This document shows positions 31,106-41,586 of a stretch of 64,000 bases of DNA, one piece after another. The notes beneath the pieces are model-generated. The model saw only the letters and a list, made by a program, of their open reading frames with translations. It was not told the DNA's origin and did no database searches. The stretch is from positions 6,014,001 to 6,078,000 of the forward strand of contig CM075102.1 in assembly GCA_037576195.1 (NCBI GenBank). The letters run 5' to 3'. The stretch comes from Phytoseiulus persimilis (Eukaryota > Arthropoda > Arachnida > Mesostigmata > Phytoseiidae). Each line of letters starts with the position of its first letter. Positions within the stretch are counted from its first letter, which is position 1. A program made the translations under genes and the position numbers.

Positions 31106-31188
31106 GGACGTGATTTCCCAGTCAACCCGCAAAATGTCCTCAACGCGGAGTCCCGCGAGCGGTCGAGGAGTTTGCCAGAAGTCATCCC

Positions 31189-34100
31189 TTGGCGGATGCT
31201 TCCCTCGTGACCGGCGAGGTGAGCGCTCCGCTGAGCATCATCGTCGGCTTGGATCAAATCTACCGCATTCTGTATCTCGAGGCTCCTAAGACCGTCAGCG
31301 GAGAATTGGTCGCGCTCAATAGTCGCCTTGGTTGGGCTGTCGGCGGCCCGATCTCCAACGCACAGACCGGGAGACGAGCCAGAGAAACCCAAGTGAACGC
31401 GGTGTGCTGTGTGGCCACCTTGTCTCAGCGGTCACAAGCACGTCAGACTGAATTTTCTTGCGCCACCTCTCGACCGGCTGAGCTTGTGGAGAGACTTTGG
31501 AATCTTGAAACCATCGGCATCCGGGAACCTGCGCTCTCATCATCGTTAACAGCCGACGAAGAATCGGCTCTCCGCCAGTTCATTGACACCGTCACGTACG
31601 ACGGCTCGTGTTACACCGTTGGACTTCCGAAGAAGCACTCCATTGAAAACCTTCAAAATAATCACGCAGTCGCTCTACGCCGTCTCCACAGCAAGTTGAA
31701 ACACCTGGAGCAGAACCCCGAAAAATACGCACGCTACCATCGAGAAATCATGACGTTCGTCCAGGATGGACACGCCTCCGAGATCGAAGCCTTCCCGGTG
31801 AGAGGCTCCTCTGAGGTCGACGGAACCTACTGGATGCCTCATCACGAAGTCATCACTCATACGGAATCCGGAGAACGTTGGCGTATCGTTTTCGATTGCT
31901 CGGCGAAAGAAAACAACCGGAGAGGACAGCAGAGGTTCACCTCGTTGAATGAAAACCTACTGGCCGGACCCAATTTGAACCCCGATCTCGTTACCATCCT
32001 CATGAACTTCAGGTTGCACAGGATCGCCGTCTCAGCAGACATAAAGACGGCTTATATCAGAATTCGGCTCCACGAGGCCGATCGCAGACTGTTCCGCTTT
32101 TTGTGGAGATTCCCACAGGAAGATCGCGTCAGAGCATTCCAGATGGAGAAGGTGACTTGGGGAGCAACATCCTCCGGCTTCCTCCTCGCTGCGACAATCC
32201 GTGAGCATCTTCGAAAGGTTGAGCCGGAGGTTGGTGAGCAGCTCGGTGAGCATCTATACGCTGATGATTTTGTCCAAAGTTTCCGGACCGAGCTTCAGGC
32301 CATCGACTACACGGATAAACTTCGGAGGGCATTGGGTTCTGCCGACATGTCTTTGGCGAAGTGGAAAACAAATTCAGAAGCGGTCACCGAACATTTGATC
32401 GACACCGGTGTGAATCCCTCAGGGTTCCAGTCGAATCAGGCCAACTTGTTCAGAGTGCTGGGCATTGCGTGGTCGCCTACGCCCGACACTCTGGGAATCC
32501 ACATTCCGCCAATGGATACTGGGTTGGATGCTCTATCAGCTGTGAAGAAAAGAACGGCGCTCAGCATCGTGGCGTCGGTCTACGACCCACTCGGATTCAT
32601 CCTTCCGTTCACGATCCGGGGCAAGCTGCTAGTCCGACAGCTTTGGTCCGCCAATCTGAGATGGGACGATGACATTCCAGAGAACCTGCTCTCGGACCTC
32701 CGGGAGTGGTCAAAAGAGCTTCGTGAGTTCCGAGGGTTCGATATATGCCGACATTACGCCAAGGGGAACAACGAGCCCACTAGCTACCACCTGCACGTCT
32801 TCGCTGACGCCTCTCCGGTCGCATACGCCTGCGCTGCGTACGTAGAATACAGATTCCCCGATGGCGAATCCTCGGCGTCGCTGATCATGTGCAAGTCCCG
32901 CCTGGCGCCGATGGACTCCTCACCATCCCTGCCCCGCCTTGAGTTGCTTGCGGCTCTAATCGCCGTCCGACTGAAGGAATTCATCGTGGAACGAATCAGC
33001 ATCCATTTCGAGACAATCCGGTTCTACACAGACTCGACAATCGCCTTCCATTGGATAACGGGATCCACCCCGGGTCAATGGAAGACATTCGTCTGCAACC
33101 GTATCCAGGAGATACAGCAGCACAGCTCACCAGAGGAGTGGTTTCATTGCGTCGGCGAGGAAAACATCGTTGATCTGGCAACGCGCGGAATTTCTGCTCA
33201 CACTCTCATGGCGTCAGCTGCTTGGTGGAACGGTCCAGCCTGGCTTCGGTTGCCTGTAGGCGCTCAACCGATCTCTCGTCCGCCGAGGCATGAGGCCAGT
33301 CTGGAGGCTGTTGATCGGGAGGTTCGTCATGTGGCTGCACCCGCGGTGGGTACAGGACGCACACCGCCGTTGGACCTGACCCTATTCGGCTCGGCAGCAC
33401 GCGCCGTCCGAGTTCTTGCAAATGTGCTTCGTTTCATCCGAGCGGTGCGGAAACAGCCACGGGCAGAGAGGGCCGAGCTCCACCGGGACGCCGAGGCAGG
33501 GATCATCCGAGCAGTTCAGGCTCAGCACTTCAGCAGGGAAATCGAGGCTACGTTCACCGAAACGAATCTTCCTCGCGGCTCAAAGCTTGGAGGTTTCAGG
33601 CTTTTCATCGACCGCAGTGGGGTGCTTCGAGCTAAAACTCGCCTGACCCAGGGACCCTTCTTTAGTTATGAGGAGAAAAATCCCATGGTCATACCGGGAG
33701 AGTCCCGATACGCCAACCTGCTTGTTTTGGACGCACACCGGGTGAACGCGCACTTCGGCGTCTCGACCGTCTTGAGCCAGCTCCGGCGGAGGTTCTGGAT
33801 CACGCGAGCGAGACAAATCGTCAAGATGATCCTGAACAGAAGCGTTGTTTGCAAGCGCCGTCAAGGCCGTGTTGCAGCTCAAATCGAGGCTCCCCTGCCT
33901 GAATCCCGCGTCGACATTATCTCCCCATTTCAGACGACGGGCGTGGATTTTTGCGGACCGTTCTACACACCTACCAGGGATGGACCGCAGAAGGCCTACG
34001 TGGCACTGTTTACATGTAGCTCGTCACGCGCAATACATCTCGAATTGACCCCGTTGCTTTCGACTCCGCAGACCCATTCGGCGATCCGTCGTTTCTTAGC

Positions 34101-34905
34101 GGAGCATCCGGCTTGCCTGCGATTTGTGTCAGACAACGGGCGCAATTTCGTCAAGGCGGCTACCGATATAAAGCGTCTCTTCAGATCCATGAACAACTCC
34201 GAGGTGAGAAATGTTCTCGAGGGCAGACTGATCGATTGGAATTTCAACTGCGCAAGAGCGCCATGGCATGGCGGCTTCTTCGAGAGGCTGATTGGCGTGA
34301 CGAAGGCTGCACTGACCAAAACGCTCGGCCGGAGCTTGGTCTCGTTCGAGGAACTTCGAACAATCATCAAAGAGCTGGCAGCCGTGATCAACGATCGACC
34401 CATCACCTACGTCGAAGTGAGTCCTGATTCCCCGTCACCGTTGACCCCAGCTCAGCTTCTACACGGCGGGCCGTATGTCCCGAGCCTAGTTAGTCTCCAA
34501 CCGCTCGACTCTCTGGGACCAAACGGCGCTGTGACCGGTAATGATCTGAGGAACATCGTGGTTGCTCGAACTAACCACTTCAGGGCGCTGTCGATGCGAT
34601 GGTACAAGGAGTACATCCTTCAGCTTCGCTCAGCGCAAAAGACTCGTGGACGACAATCCGAGGCTATCGCGCCCGGTGACGTCTGTTTGTTAAAGGGAGA
34701 CAAGCTGTCGCGCATCGAATGGCCTCTTGTGCGTATTGTCGAAGGCCATACCGGTCGGGACGGCAATACAAGAACGTACACGATCCGGACACCGAATGGA
34801 AGAACGACGCGCAGGGCAGCGCAACTCCTCGTGCCCCTCGAAATTGTCGAGAGCCCAAGAGCCCAAAGTCGACCAGTCGACGAATCTCCATCGGAGAACA
34901 ATTGA
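31189..34905 (+). CDS. Bel-Pao element 2 pol: reverse transcriptase, RNase H, integrase
   Basis: A 1238-codon ORF, the longest in the window. Reverse transcriptase has the catalytic YADD at residues 357-360. RNase H starts around residue 535 (HVFADASPVAYACAAYVEY). Integrase has a zinc region with H..H and S-x2-C (Ser885, Cys888), core Asp920 (GVDFCGPF), Asp982 (SDNGRNF) and Glu1032 (GFFERLIG), spacing D-x61-D-x49-E, and a C-terminal GDVCLLKGDKLSR...WPL domain as in other Bel-Pao elements. No stop interrupts it. The true protein would begin upstream as part of a gag-pol precursor; the first codon given is only the open-frame limit. Confidence 0.93.
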   Translation: MADASLVTGEVSAPLSIIVGLDQIYRILYLEAPKTVSGELVALNSRLGWAVGGPISNAQTGRRARETQVNAVCCVATLSQRSQARQTEFSCATSRPAELVERLWNLETIGIREPALSSSLTADEESALRQFIDTVTYDGSCYTVGLPKKHSIENLQNNHAVALRRLHSKLKHLEQNPEKYARYHREIMTFVQDGHASEIEAFPVRGSSEVDGTYWMPHHEVITHTESGERWRIVFDCSAKENNRRGQQRFTSLNENLLAGPNLNPDLVTILMNFRLHRIAVSADIKTAYIRIRLHEADRRLFRFLWRFPQEDRVRAFQMEKVTWGATSSGFLLAATIREHLRKVEPEVGEQLGEHLYADDFVQSFRTELQAIDYTDKLRRALGSADMSLAKWKTNSEAVTEHLIDTGVNPSGFQSNQANLFRVLGIAWSPTPDTLGIHIPPMDTGLDALSAVKKRTALSIVASVYDPLGFILPFTIRGKLLVRQLWSANLRWDDDIPENLLSDLREWSKELREFRGFDICRHYAKGNNEPTSYHLHVFADASPVAYACAAYVEYRFPDGESSASLIMCKSRLAPMDSSPSLPRLELLAALIAVRLKEFIVERISIHFETIRFYTDSTIAFHWITGSTPGQWKTFVCNRIQEIQQHSSPEEWFHCVGEENIVDLATRGISAHTLMASAAWWNGPAWLRLPVGAQPISRPPRHEASLEAVDREVRHVAAPAVGTGRTPPLDLTLFGSAARAVRVLANVLRFIRAVRKQPRAERAELHRDAEAGIIRAVQAQHFSREIEATFTETNLPRGSKLGGFRLFIDRSGVLRAKTRLTQGPFFSYEEKNPMVIPGESRYANLLVLDAHRVNAHFGVSTVLSQLRRRFWITRARQIVKMILNRSVVCKRRQGRVAAQIEAPLPESRVDIISPFQTTGVDFCGPFYTPTRDGPQKAYVALFTCSSSRAIHLELTPLLSTPQTHSAIRRFLAEHPACLRFVSDNGRNFVKAATDIKRLFRSMNNSEVRNVLEGRLIDWNFNCARAPWHGGFFERLIGVTKAALTKTLGRSLVSFEELRTIIKELAAVINDRPITYVEVSPDSPSPLTPAQLLHGGPYVPSLVSLQPLDSLGPNGAVTGNDLRNIVVARTNHFRALSMRWYKEYILQLRSAQKTRGRQSEAIAPGDVCLLKGDKLSRIEWPLVRIVEGHTGRDGNTRTYTIRTPNGRTTRRAAQLLVPLEIVESPRAQSRPVDESPSENN

Positions 34906-35024
34906 GTATATCAGAATTTAACACCCGTGTTATTACCCGGTTGCTTGTGATCTCATCTGTTTTACATTTAATGATGACCTCGGACGCGATCATTATTTCT
35001 TGAACCGCTTCCGGCGGCCGGGAA
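34906..35024. other. Bel-Pao element 2 3' untranslated region
   Basis: About 120 bp between the pol stop and the 3' LTR. A G-rich stretch just before the LTR (GGCGGCCGGGAA, 35013-35024) is the likely polypurine tract, although it contains pyrimidines. Confidence 0.5.
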
Positions 35025-35267
35025 TGTCAAATAACCATGTCTCTTATCCAATGATGATCGCGTAATTCCTAGAGCTCTCAAATACAATTCGAAAGCGCCG
35101 CCACCTCTAAGAGAAACGTGCAGAATAAACCCTCTCCAACAAGTGTGTGTGTGGAGCGAATGAATCGAGTGGCGAATCCATCGCGTTTTCCGTTCCCAAA
35201 AAGTAACAACTCTCGCATGGTGCCCGCTATACGATAGGGAGTCCTAAGCACATAAGATTCCTTAACA
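35025..35267 (+). repeat. Bel-Pao element 2, 3' LTR
   Basis: A 243-bp LTR, TGTCAAATAACC to CTTAACA, nearly identical to 28957-29196. Confidence 0.93.
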
Positions 35268-35272
35268 TTGTT
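35268..35272 (+). repeat. target-site duplication of Bel-Pao element 2, right
   Basis: TTGTT, matching 28952-28956. Confidence 0.85.
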
Positions 35273-35275
35273 CAA

Positions 35276-36257
35276 TTAAGCCGCGAGGCTGCTGCAGAAA
35301 TGGTCGTATTCGGTTGGCTGTCGTCGGACCGTCGCGATTTCGCGCAGTTGCGTGATGGCCGCAGCGAGTCCAGGAAGAACGGTCGTTGACGGACGCTTCC
35401 GCTTGCGGTCGGGATCTCGCGACTCAGCGGAGGCTGTGCTCCGTGGGAGCTTCGCGTCGTACACCGGCTGCTCTTCTTCGTCGGAGTAGTGTTCATCGTC
35501 AGCGGCCTCGGCGTCTGTGCAAGATTCCTCCTCGGTAATCACCGTTGCCGTGGGCTACGCGTTGTGGGAGTTCTGTGAGAAATTTCGGATTTACGAAAAG
35601 CCGCTCCCATTGGCTATCGAGACCACGGAACAGGTCGTGAAGACTACCTGTGCACTCCATTACTGACTTCGCGAGACGACGACGGCTGCCGCTCCGTACC
35701 TCCAGAGAGATATGTTAACTTCCGAGGATTGGGATGCGGGCCAACTTATTCCGGGGTCTGTGACAGACGGAGCCAGCGCAAGACTCAAAGACCTTTCACG
35801 ACACCCAAGCACGAACCATGCAAAATTGGCAACCAAAACTCGTCAAGAATATGCTGAACGATTCGTGACCATAGATACGGTTCCTTGGCAATGGAGTATG
35901 AATTGATGTCGCTGAGCGCCTCACCTTGCGCTCCCGTCATAGGCGAATCAGAAAGCTAATGCTTCGCCGCAATATGGGTCCCCCCTTCCGAGAACAAAAC
36001 ACTCACCTTCAGATTTGAAGTACTCGCTTTAGCCTGGCAAACGCCGCGGAGGAACGAGTCTGCTGCATCGAACCAAAATAATTTTGGCTTGAAGATGTCC
36101 GCCACGCCTGCTCCACTGCGTTCAGACTGTCGAATCTTTTTCCGTCCGACACCATGGATGCTAGCGCCCTGTCTCTCAGGTTTCTTTTATTGTACTCCGC
36201 ACTGCTGCTATTCCATAGAAGCTCGTTGTTACGATAGCTGTCTAGGAAGGCTGCCAT
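35276..36257 (-). pseudogene. Harbinger accessory protein with MADF and BESS-like regions
   Basis: The ORF at 36009-36257 starts with a MADF DNA-binding domain: MAAFLDSYRNNELLWNSSSA, YNKRNLRDRALASM. A second ORF in the same direction (35276-35542) is acidic, then basic, and ends AAITQLREIATVRRQ...YDHFCSSLAA, which resembles a BESS protein-interaction motif. Harbinger elements usually carry such a Myb/MADF DNA-binding partner that brings the transposase to the ends. The 466 bp between could be an intron or decayed coding; I saw no clear splice pair. Orientation is opposite to the transposase, as usual for the family. Confidence 0.65.
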
Positions 36258-36454
36258 ATGACTGTCTTGCCAACGGAAAGCAATTTTTTGTTTTTTCCTT
36301 CAGATTCGACAAAACCGTTATGCGATGCTCCGCAAAAGAGCGGGCTCCTGTTGAAGTGTAGAGGGCAGCGTGTAGTGAACGACGCGCTCCTCCAAAATTG
36401 CTCTAGACCAGAATCGTTTAATCGTTCACTCTGGATGTTCACTGGGTTAGGGTC

Positions 36455-37055
36455 CGCCAAGCCGAAAATTCGAACCCGAAACGCATGAAGCCGAAAAATC
36501 GAACCCGAAAAAACGAGCCCGAAAAGCATGAAGCCGGAAACCTCCTCTCCCAACGGCGGAGTGTTCGGGACTGGTTTGGCGGGATGGGATTTCTGTATCG
36601 TTTCGTCGATCTGTACCTTTGTGAGACTCATTTGGATGACACCTGCTGCGAAGAATCAGTGTTTCGATGCCGGTTTTCCCTCTTCGGTGGGAAAGAACAA
36701 GGTGTTGTAACAGCGTATTCTGCGAATAGTACTGGAGCTGGAGGTGGAGATTCCTCTTCAGTTCTAGCGAGTTGACCTCGGAAACTTCAATATTCGCGCT
36801 CAGCAGATTGCTTCCTGTAGCAGCTACACCTTCGCTCAGTTCGACCTAGGGACCGTGGATGTGGAACAGCGAAGACGTAAGCGAGGCAGAAGAAGTAGGT
36901 AGGCTGAGCATAACGAAGGTGCAATTCCTCCCCGCTAAGCCAGTCCCGACCGCTCCGCTGTTGGGAGAGGAGGTTTTCGGCTTCACGCTCTTCAACTTCA
37001 TGCTTTTCGGGCTCGATTTTTCGGCTTCATGCATTTCTGGCTCGATTTTTCGTTA
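36455..37055. repeat. foldback structure inside the Harbinger right end
   Basis: Left arm about 36455-36590 and right arm about 36930-37055 are reverse complements over blocks such as GCATGAAGCCGAAAA, ACCTCCTCTCCCAAC and TCGGGACTGG. Each arm contains short tandem units of the type CGAAAAATCGAACCC. The 340-bp spacer has no coding that I recognise. It may be a separate foldback element that inserted into the Harbinger, or an internal expansion. Confidence 0.7.
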
Positions 37056-37170
37056 TCCAGGGTATACACCGTTCACTGCGGACGAACGGGCAGTGGACGA
37101 CAGTTCACATTTCTCACTTTGGATGGAAACTCAGAATGATCATCCAAAGTGAACAAGTGTAAATGGGCCT

Positions 37171-37675
37171 TTACGAGCCACGGGCGCTGTCTGCGGCCAA
37201 CCTACTATACAGCAACGACGGTCACAAGTTCATTCCACAAACCACGGTCGCCCCGAAGTGTCGAGCAGGTGTGGGTGCCATCTCTTTTTCGAAGAGATGG
37301 TTATTCCAGCAGCGCATTTTGGCGGCTTTCTGGGAGAGATTCCGCTCCGAATATTTGGCATATCTTCGAACCGCGCTGCAGCATAGGCCAGTATCACAGC
37401 GTTCTCTCCGCGTCGGCGATATTTGCCTTCTCAAAGACGACGACAAATCACGCGCGTTCTGGCCAGTGGTGAGAGTGGAGCGTCTGCTCGGAAGCGCCAG
37501 CGACGGCCTCGCCCGCTCCTGTATCATCAGAACTTCAAACGGCAACAATCTCACGCGTCCGGCCAAACTGCTCTATCCTCTCGAGGGAGACAGCGCGGAT
37601 CTTCTCCACTATTCTTTCTCGATTTGTACTCGGGAGCGCGCGACATTTATGTATCGCATCTTTTTTTTTTGTTAG
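37171..37675 (+). pseudogene. Bel-Pao element 1 integrase C-terminal part
   Basis: Continues the integrase cut at 27928: EPRALSAANLLYSNDG, SKRWLFQQRILAAFWERFRS, EYLAYLRTALQHRP, then the C-terminal VGDICLLKDDDKSRAFWPVV domain and NLTRPAKLLYPLEG. Joining across the Harbinger gives an in-frame T-D-P-N-E-P-R junction like that of element 3 (GDPNEVGAL). Confidence 0.87.
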
Positions 37676-38455
37676 AGTTAGAGTTCCCGCTGTACAATAG
37701 TCAAGTCGATCGATACCTATTATGTTTGCACCAAACGAGCCGCTCGTTTACAGCGAGCGGAACGACTCTGTCACGCGGCATTTTAGGTCTATTCCCATTT
37801 AAGCTATTCAAATATCACGCGCACCGCATATTGGATCCCTGAACTCGCACAAACCTGTTCCCATCGAAGTAAGAGCGCTGTCTTCAAAAAGGGAACACCC
37901 ACCATCCAGCCCCGTTCCCCTCCACCTACACACCGCTTACGCGGTCCACGTCTCCTCGTCTTCGGCGTCATCCTCGGCGATCGTCACCGAGTCCCGCTCG
38001 CCAAGCGGGACCTTGAGCGCCCCGGCCCCCGCTCGGCACGGGCGGCATTCGCGGAGTTGCGCTGATCACTCATTGTCACTTCGAGGTCGGGCGCAGCGAG
38101 CGAAGCACAACGAAAAGAAAATCCGGCACTGGGAGTTCAACAGTCGCGCACGGACCACGTGCTCACCCTATAAAATTCAAGAGACTTGTGAGCCGGAGGA
38201 GGAGTCGACGTTCCCAAGCGCGCACGTCGCGACATTCGTCATTGTAATCCAACCTCCGATGTCGTCCCACTCATGAACCCGAGATTTCGCGCTTTGACCC
38301 GTTTGCGACGGATCAAGTGCCTTCCGGTATTGAATCTCGCTCAGAAAAGACATCACGCGATCGGAAACTCGGCCCGTTAGGGTGACAAGACCGTCCGGGA
38401 TCTTATGGAGCCCGCTCTTCTCAGGTTCAGAGGCGTCGATGTCCGCGCCGGGCAG
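37676..38455. other. Bel-Pao element 1 3' untranslated region
   Basis: About 0.8 kb between integrase and the 3' LTR, with no coding I recognise. Confidence 0.6.
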
Positions 38456-38748
38456 TGTCAAGAATCAGATTCGGTGCGCTAGTTCTAGGTGCCCATGTAG
38501 TGCACCCATTCAAATAAACCCGCGGACAGCGCGGCGGTGAACGACTGGTGCAAGGGGGTAAGGCCGCACGGCTGCGTCGTGTCGGCACTATCCTCAGTGA
38601 GATACCTACTTCCGGCGTGACCACGTCGTGTCCTAAAAACCGGGGCCCGTTTCCTCGCGTTTTCCCGTTTTTCCCTGTCACCGCTTCGCTGCCGCGTCCA
38701 CCACGTGAAACCGTCTTTTCCTTGGTGTGCCCGCAGTGATTTGTGACA
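38456..38748 (+). repeat. Bel-Pao element 1, 3' LTR
   Basis: TGTCAAGAATCAG...TTTGTGACA. Matches the 5' LTR apart from a shortened segment around 38492-38512, a 7-9 bp insertion near 38665 and scattered substitutions. Confidence 0.9.
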
Positions 38749-41586
38749 GGGATGAGATCGCGGTGGTGTCGGACATTGAGAGAGCATTAGCCTAAGACTA
38801 AATTCCTGCAATACAGGATCCGCCCCGAACACCGCACCTTCCTAATATTTTCCTGGGCCCCGGGAATTAGCAATGATCCGCGGGCGCCGAATCGTAGAAT
38901 TTTCTCCCTCGAGCACTACGCTCGATTTCGGGACATCAGCGTCGCCATTCATTCATTCATTGCGCTGGGTTGACTTACCATATCAGGCACCTCGCGCAAC
39001 AACACCCAGACAAAGCGCACCTTCTGGAAGACTTGGAACAACACTTCTACATGGACGATCTGGTCTTCACAGTAGATTCAGAAAACGAAGGCGCGGAATG
39101 TTTCAATTTCATGTTCAGGGCGTTCCAGACGGGAGGCTTCAGGCTGCGGAAACGGGCAGCGAATAGCTCAGCTCTAGGTCGAGAGTTAAAAAGATCGCTC
39201 AGCGACCCAGATGTTCAGGTCGCCTTCGATCAGGAGGATTCCAAATTCCTGGGAATAGGTTGGAATCAGGAAACAGATCAACTTCACATAGACGTTGCCC
39301 GTCGAGAAGGACGATCCTGAAGAGCACGGCACAGATTTATGTTCCCCCCGGATTCATTTCTCCACTCACAGTCAGACCGAGGATACTGCTACAAGCTTGC
39401 TGGAAACTAAAACTCGATTGGAACACAGAGCTGACGGGAGACATTCATAGAGAATTCTTAGAAACTACGGACGCGCTCAAGCACGCGCAGGATTTTCGTA
39501 TACAACGAAACATAAACACAAACGAGCGCCACGTCACCCGAGAACTGCACGTGTTTTGCGACGCGAGCCTGTCGGCTCTCGGATGTGTGGCATACATCAG
39601 AGAGATGTCGAAACGCGGCTCTGCGCAGATCTTTTCCGTCGCCTCAAGAGCGAGGGTGGTTCCAATAAAATCGAACTACTCGATCCATAAGTTAGAGCTT
39701 GTCGGGGCAGTCATGGCGGCCAGAATGGGGTCGAGGATCAAGCAGTGTCTCAATTATCACTTCGAATCGACCCCTTACTGGTCCGACAACTCCCCGACGC
39801 TACACTGGATCGAAGAGTCCCCAGACAGACTGAAAGTTTTCGTAGCGAATAGAGTGGGAGAAATTCAATCCCTGACAGCGACGCTGGATTGGGACTACGT
39901 CACCTCCGCGGAGCAAGCATCGCGTCAGAGGAACACAGTTCCATGTGGCTTAAAGGGCCGAGTTGGCTAGCGGAGAACGGGCGGCCAAAAGAGCACTCAC
40001 TGAACAAGTTCTTTGAAAGCGAAGTAGAGTCAGAGAGGAAAGCGGTTAGCATGTTGACGGTGGAGCGAAGTCAACCAATATTGGATGGCTCTCGATTATA
40101 ATCTTGGAGCGTGCTGGTCAACAGTACGGGGCGAATCCTCGGGTGGCTTCCAAGCCGCTACTCGATAGCGAGGCAATCCCCGCGGGATGCTCCGGTTTCG
40201 GCAACCGAAGTATGGAGAGCAACGATCAAATTCATCCAAGCTCTCCAAAAAAAGCCAGTTTAGGGCAGAACTAGATTCAGAATGTAAGGAAATCCCGAAA
40301 GAAAGCAAGCTGTCCAAATTGGCACCGTTTCTGGACGGCCAGGGATTGATTAGATGTCGTTCCAGACTAGAACGCGGCGAAGAGTGGGGATATGATGAAA
40401 AGTATCCAATCGTGCTATCAGGGGAGGCGCACGCCGTTGGGCTGCTCCTCAGGTTTTTCCATGAGAAAAAGTGCTTCCACGTAGGCGGCGTCGCGGCAAC
40501 ATTGAGCATGTCAAGGAAAAAGTACTTCATCCTCGCGGCGCGCAAGGCAGTCGAAGCAGTCCTCAGAGACAGTAAAGTTTGCATGTTGTTCCGGATCGAA
40601 GCGGCAGCGGAGCCAGCGCCCCCGATTCCGAGCCCCAGGCTGTCAACAGAGCCTCCATTCACGGTTTGCGGAGTAGATCACACGGGACCAATCAGCTATA
40701 GACTCCCAAGCGGAGATCTCGCCAAGTCGTACATACTGCTATTCGTGTGCTCGAATCCGAGAGCAGTCCAGCTACAATTGGTTCCGGACCTGTCAGTCAA
40801 TTCTTGCTGGCGTTGAGAAATCTCTTGAGCCGATTCAGCGGAACCACCAGAATCAGGTCCGACAACGGGCTAGCGTTCGTCAGAGCAGCCAAAGAGCTGA
40901 AGATAATCTTCGAACACGTCAAGTCGCCAGCCGTTCAGCACCACCTAGCTTCCGCAGAAATAGAATGGGAATTTATCACAGCCAGAGCCCCCTGGCAGGG
41001 CGGATGCTGGGAACGCTTAGTACAGTGCGTGAAGAGACCACTTGGGAAGATCTTAGGTAGAAGCTCGTTGCCGTTCCGGGTGCTAGAAACAGTCTTGGCA
41101 GAAGTAGAGGCGATGGTCAGCCAGAGACCGCTCACGGCAGTCCAGGGCGATCCCAATGAAGTTGGCGCTCTCTGCCCAGCGTATCTCCTCTACGGCTACA
41201 GAGCCAAATAGGGTCTCCCGGAAACAAGGATAAAAGCGAACGACCGCGAAGCGGCGACTTCAATAGTTTACTCAAAGCGTTGGCGGCAGCAGCAGTTGAT
41301 TCTGCGCGCGCTGTGGAGACGGTTCCGGGGAGAATATCTGTCCTACCTTCGTTCCGCGCACATTCGGCCACCGGCGGCCCGCAGACCGATAGCGGTGGGC
41401 GACGTTAGCCTCCTTAAGGACGCAAGTCCTTCGCCAGCGCACTGGCCGTTGTGTCGCGTTCTCAGTCTTTCCGGCGGTGAGAGAACGGATCGACGCAAGC
41501 GATCCTGCCTAATCAAGACGGCCACAGGCCAAACTCTAAATCGACCAATACAACTACTATTCCCACTTGAAGTCCAGCCGATCTAA
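38749..41586 (+). pseudogene. Bel-Pao element 3 pol remainder: RT, RNase H, integrase
   Basis: Begins with the second GGGAT and reads DEIAVVSDIERA, the direct continuation of 23689. It then hits a TAA and loses part of the reverse transcriptase. It resumes with HFYMDDLVFTVDSENEGAE (catalytic YMDD, near 39050), RNase H (HVFCDASLSALGCVAYIRE, 39545 on), integrase zinc region with S-x2-C (Ser 40571-40573, Cys 40580-40582), core GVDHTGP, then after a frameshift near 40790 RSDNGLAF and APWQGGCWERL, and the C-terminal VGDVSLLKD domain to 41586. At least four frame breaks and a stop at 41209-41211 make it the oldest Bel-Pao of the stack. Confidence 0.87.

Larger units (their letters stand above)
28957..35267 (+). 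mobile_element. Bel-Pao LTR retrotransposon, element 2 (nearly complete)
   Basis: A 6.3-kb element with 5' LTR, primer-binding site, gag, protease, reverse transcriptase, RNase H, integrase and 3' LTR, flanked by TTGTT. The two LTRs differ by about two substitutions and two small indels over about 240 bp, so it is the youngest Bel-Pao here. It lies in the Harbinger. Gag and pol are separated by frame changes near 30590 and 31100-31180. Confidence 0.93.
27929..37170 (+). mobile_element. PIF/Harbinger transposon (contains Bel-Pao element 2)
   Basis: Perfect terminal inverted repeats of 23 bp starting AGGCCCATTTACACTTGTTC at 27929, reverse-complemented at the right end (to 37170). Flanks are TAA (27926-27928) and TTA (37171-37173), a TWA duplication with one change. 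Removing the element and one duplication restores the Bel-Pao 1 integrase reading T-D-P-(N)-E-P-R-A-L. Without Bel-Pao 2 it is about 2.9 kb, with a transposase remnant on plus (28158-28673) and a MADF/BESS-like gene on minus (35276-36257), the two-gene plan of Harbinger elements. Confidence 0.88.
23690..38748 (+). mobile_element. Bel-Pao LTR retrotransposon, element 1 (contains nested elements)
   Basis: Bounded by LTRs at 23690-23997 and 38456-38748 and by GGGAT duplications. Without the nested Harbinger it is about 5.8 kb. It has a primer-binding site, gag, an RNase H joined directly to gag (protease and reverse transcriptase deleted), integrase, and about 0.8 kb of 3' untranslated sequence. 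The integrase gene is split by the Harbinger at 27929-37170. It is inserted in the reverse transcriptase gene of Bel-Pao element 3. Confidence 0.9.

Noticed and set aside
28957..35267. endogenous retrovirus with an envelope gene
   Set aside because: Only about 120 bp separate pol from the 3' LTR, and gag, pol and integrase are of Bel-Pao type. There is no room for env.
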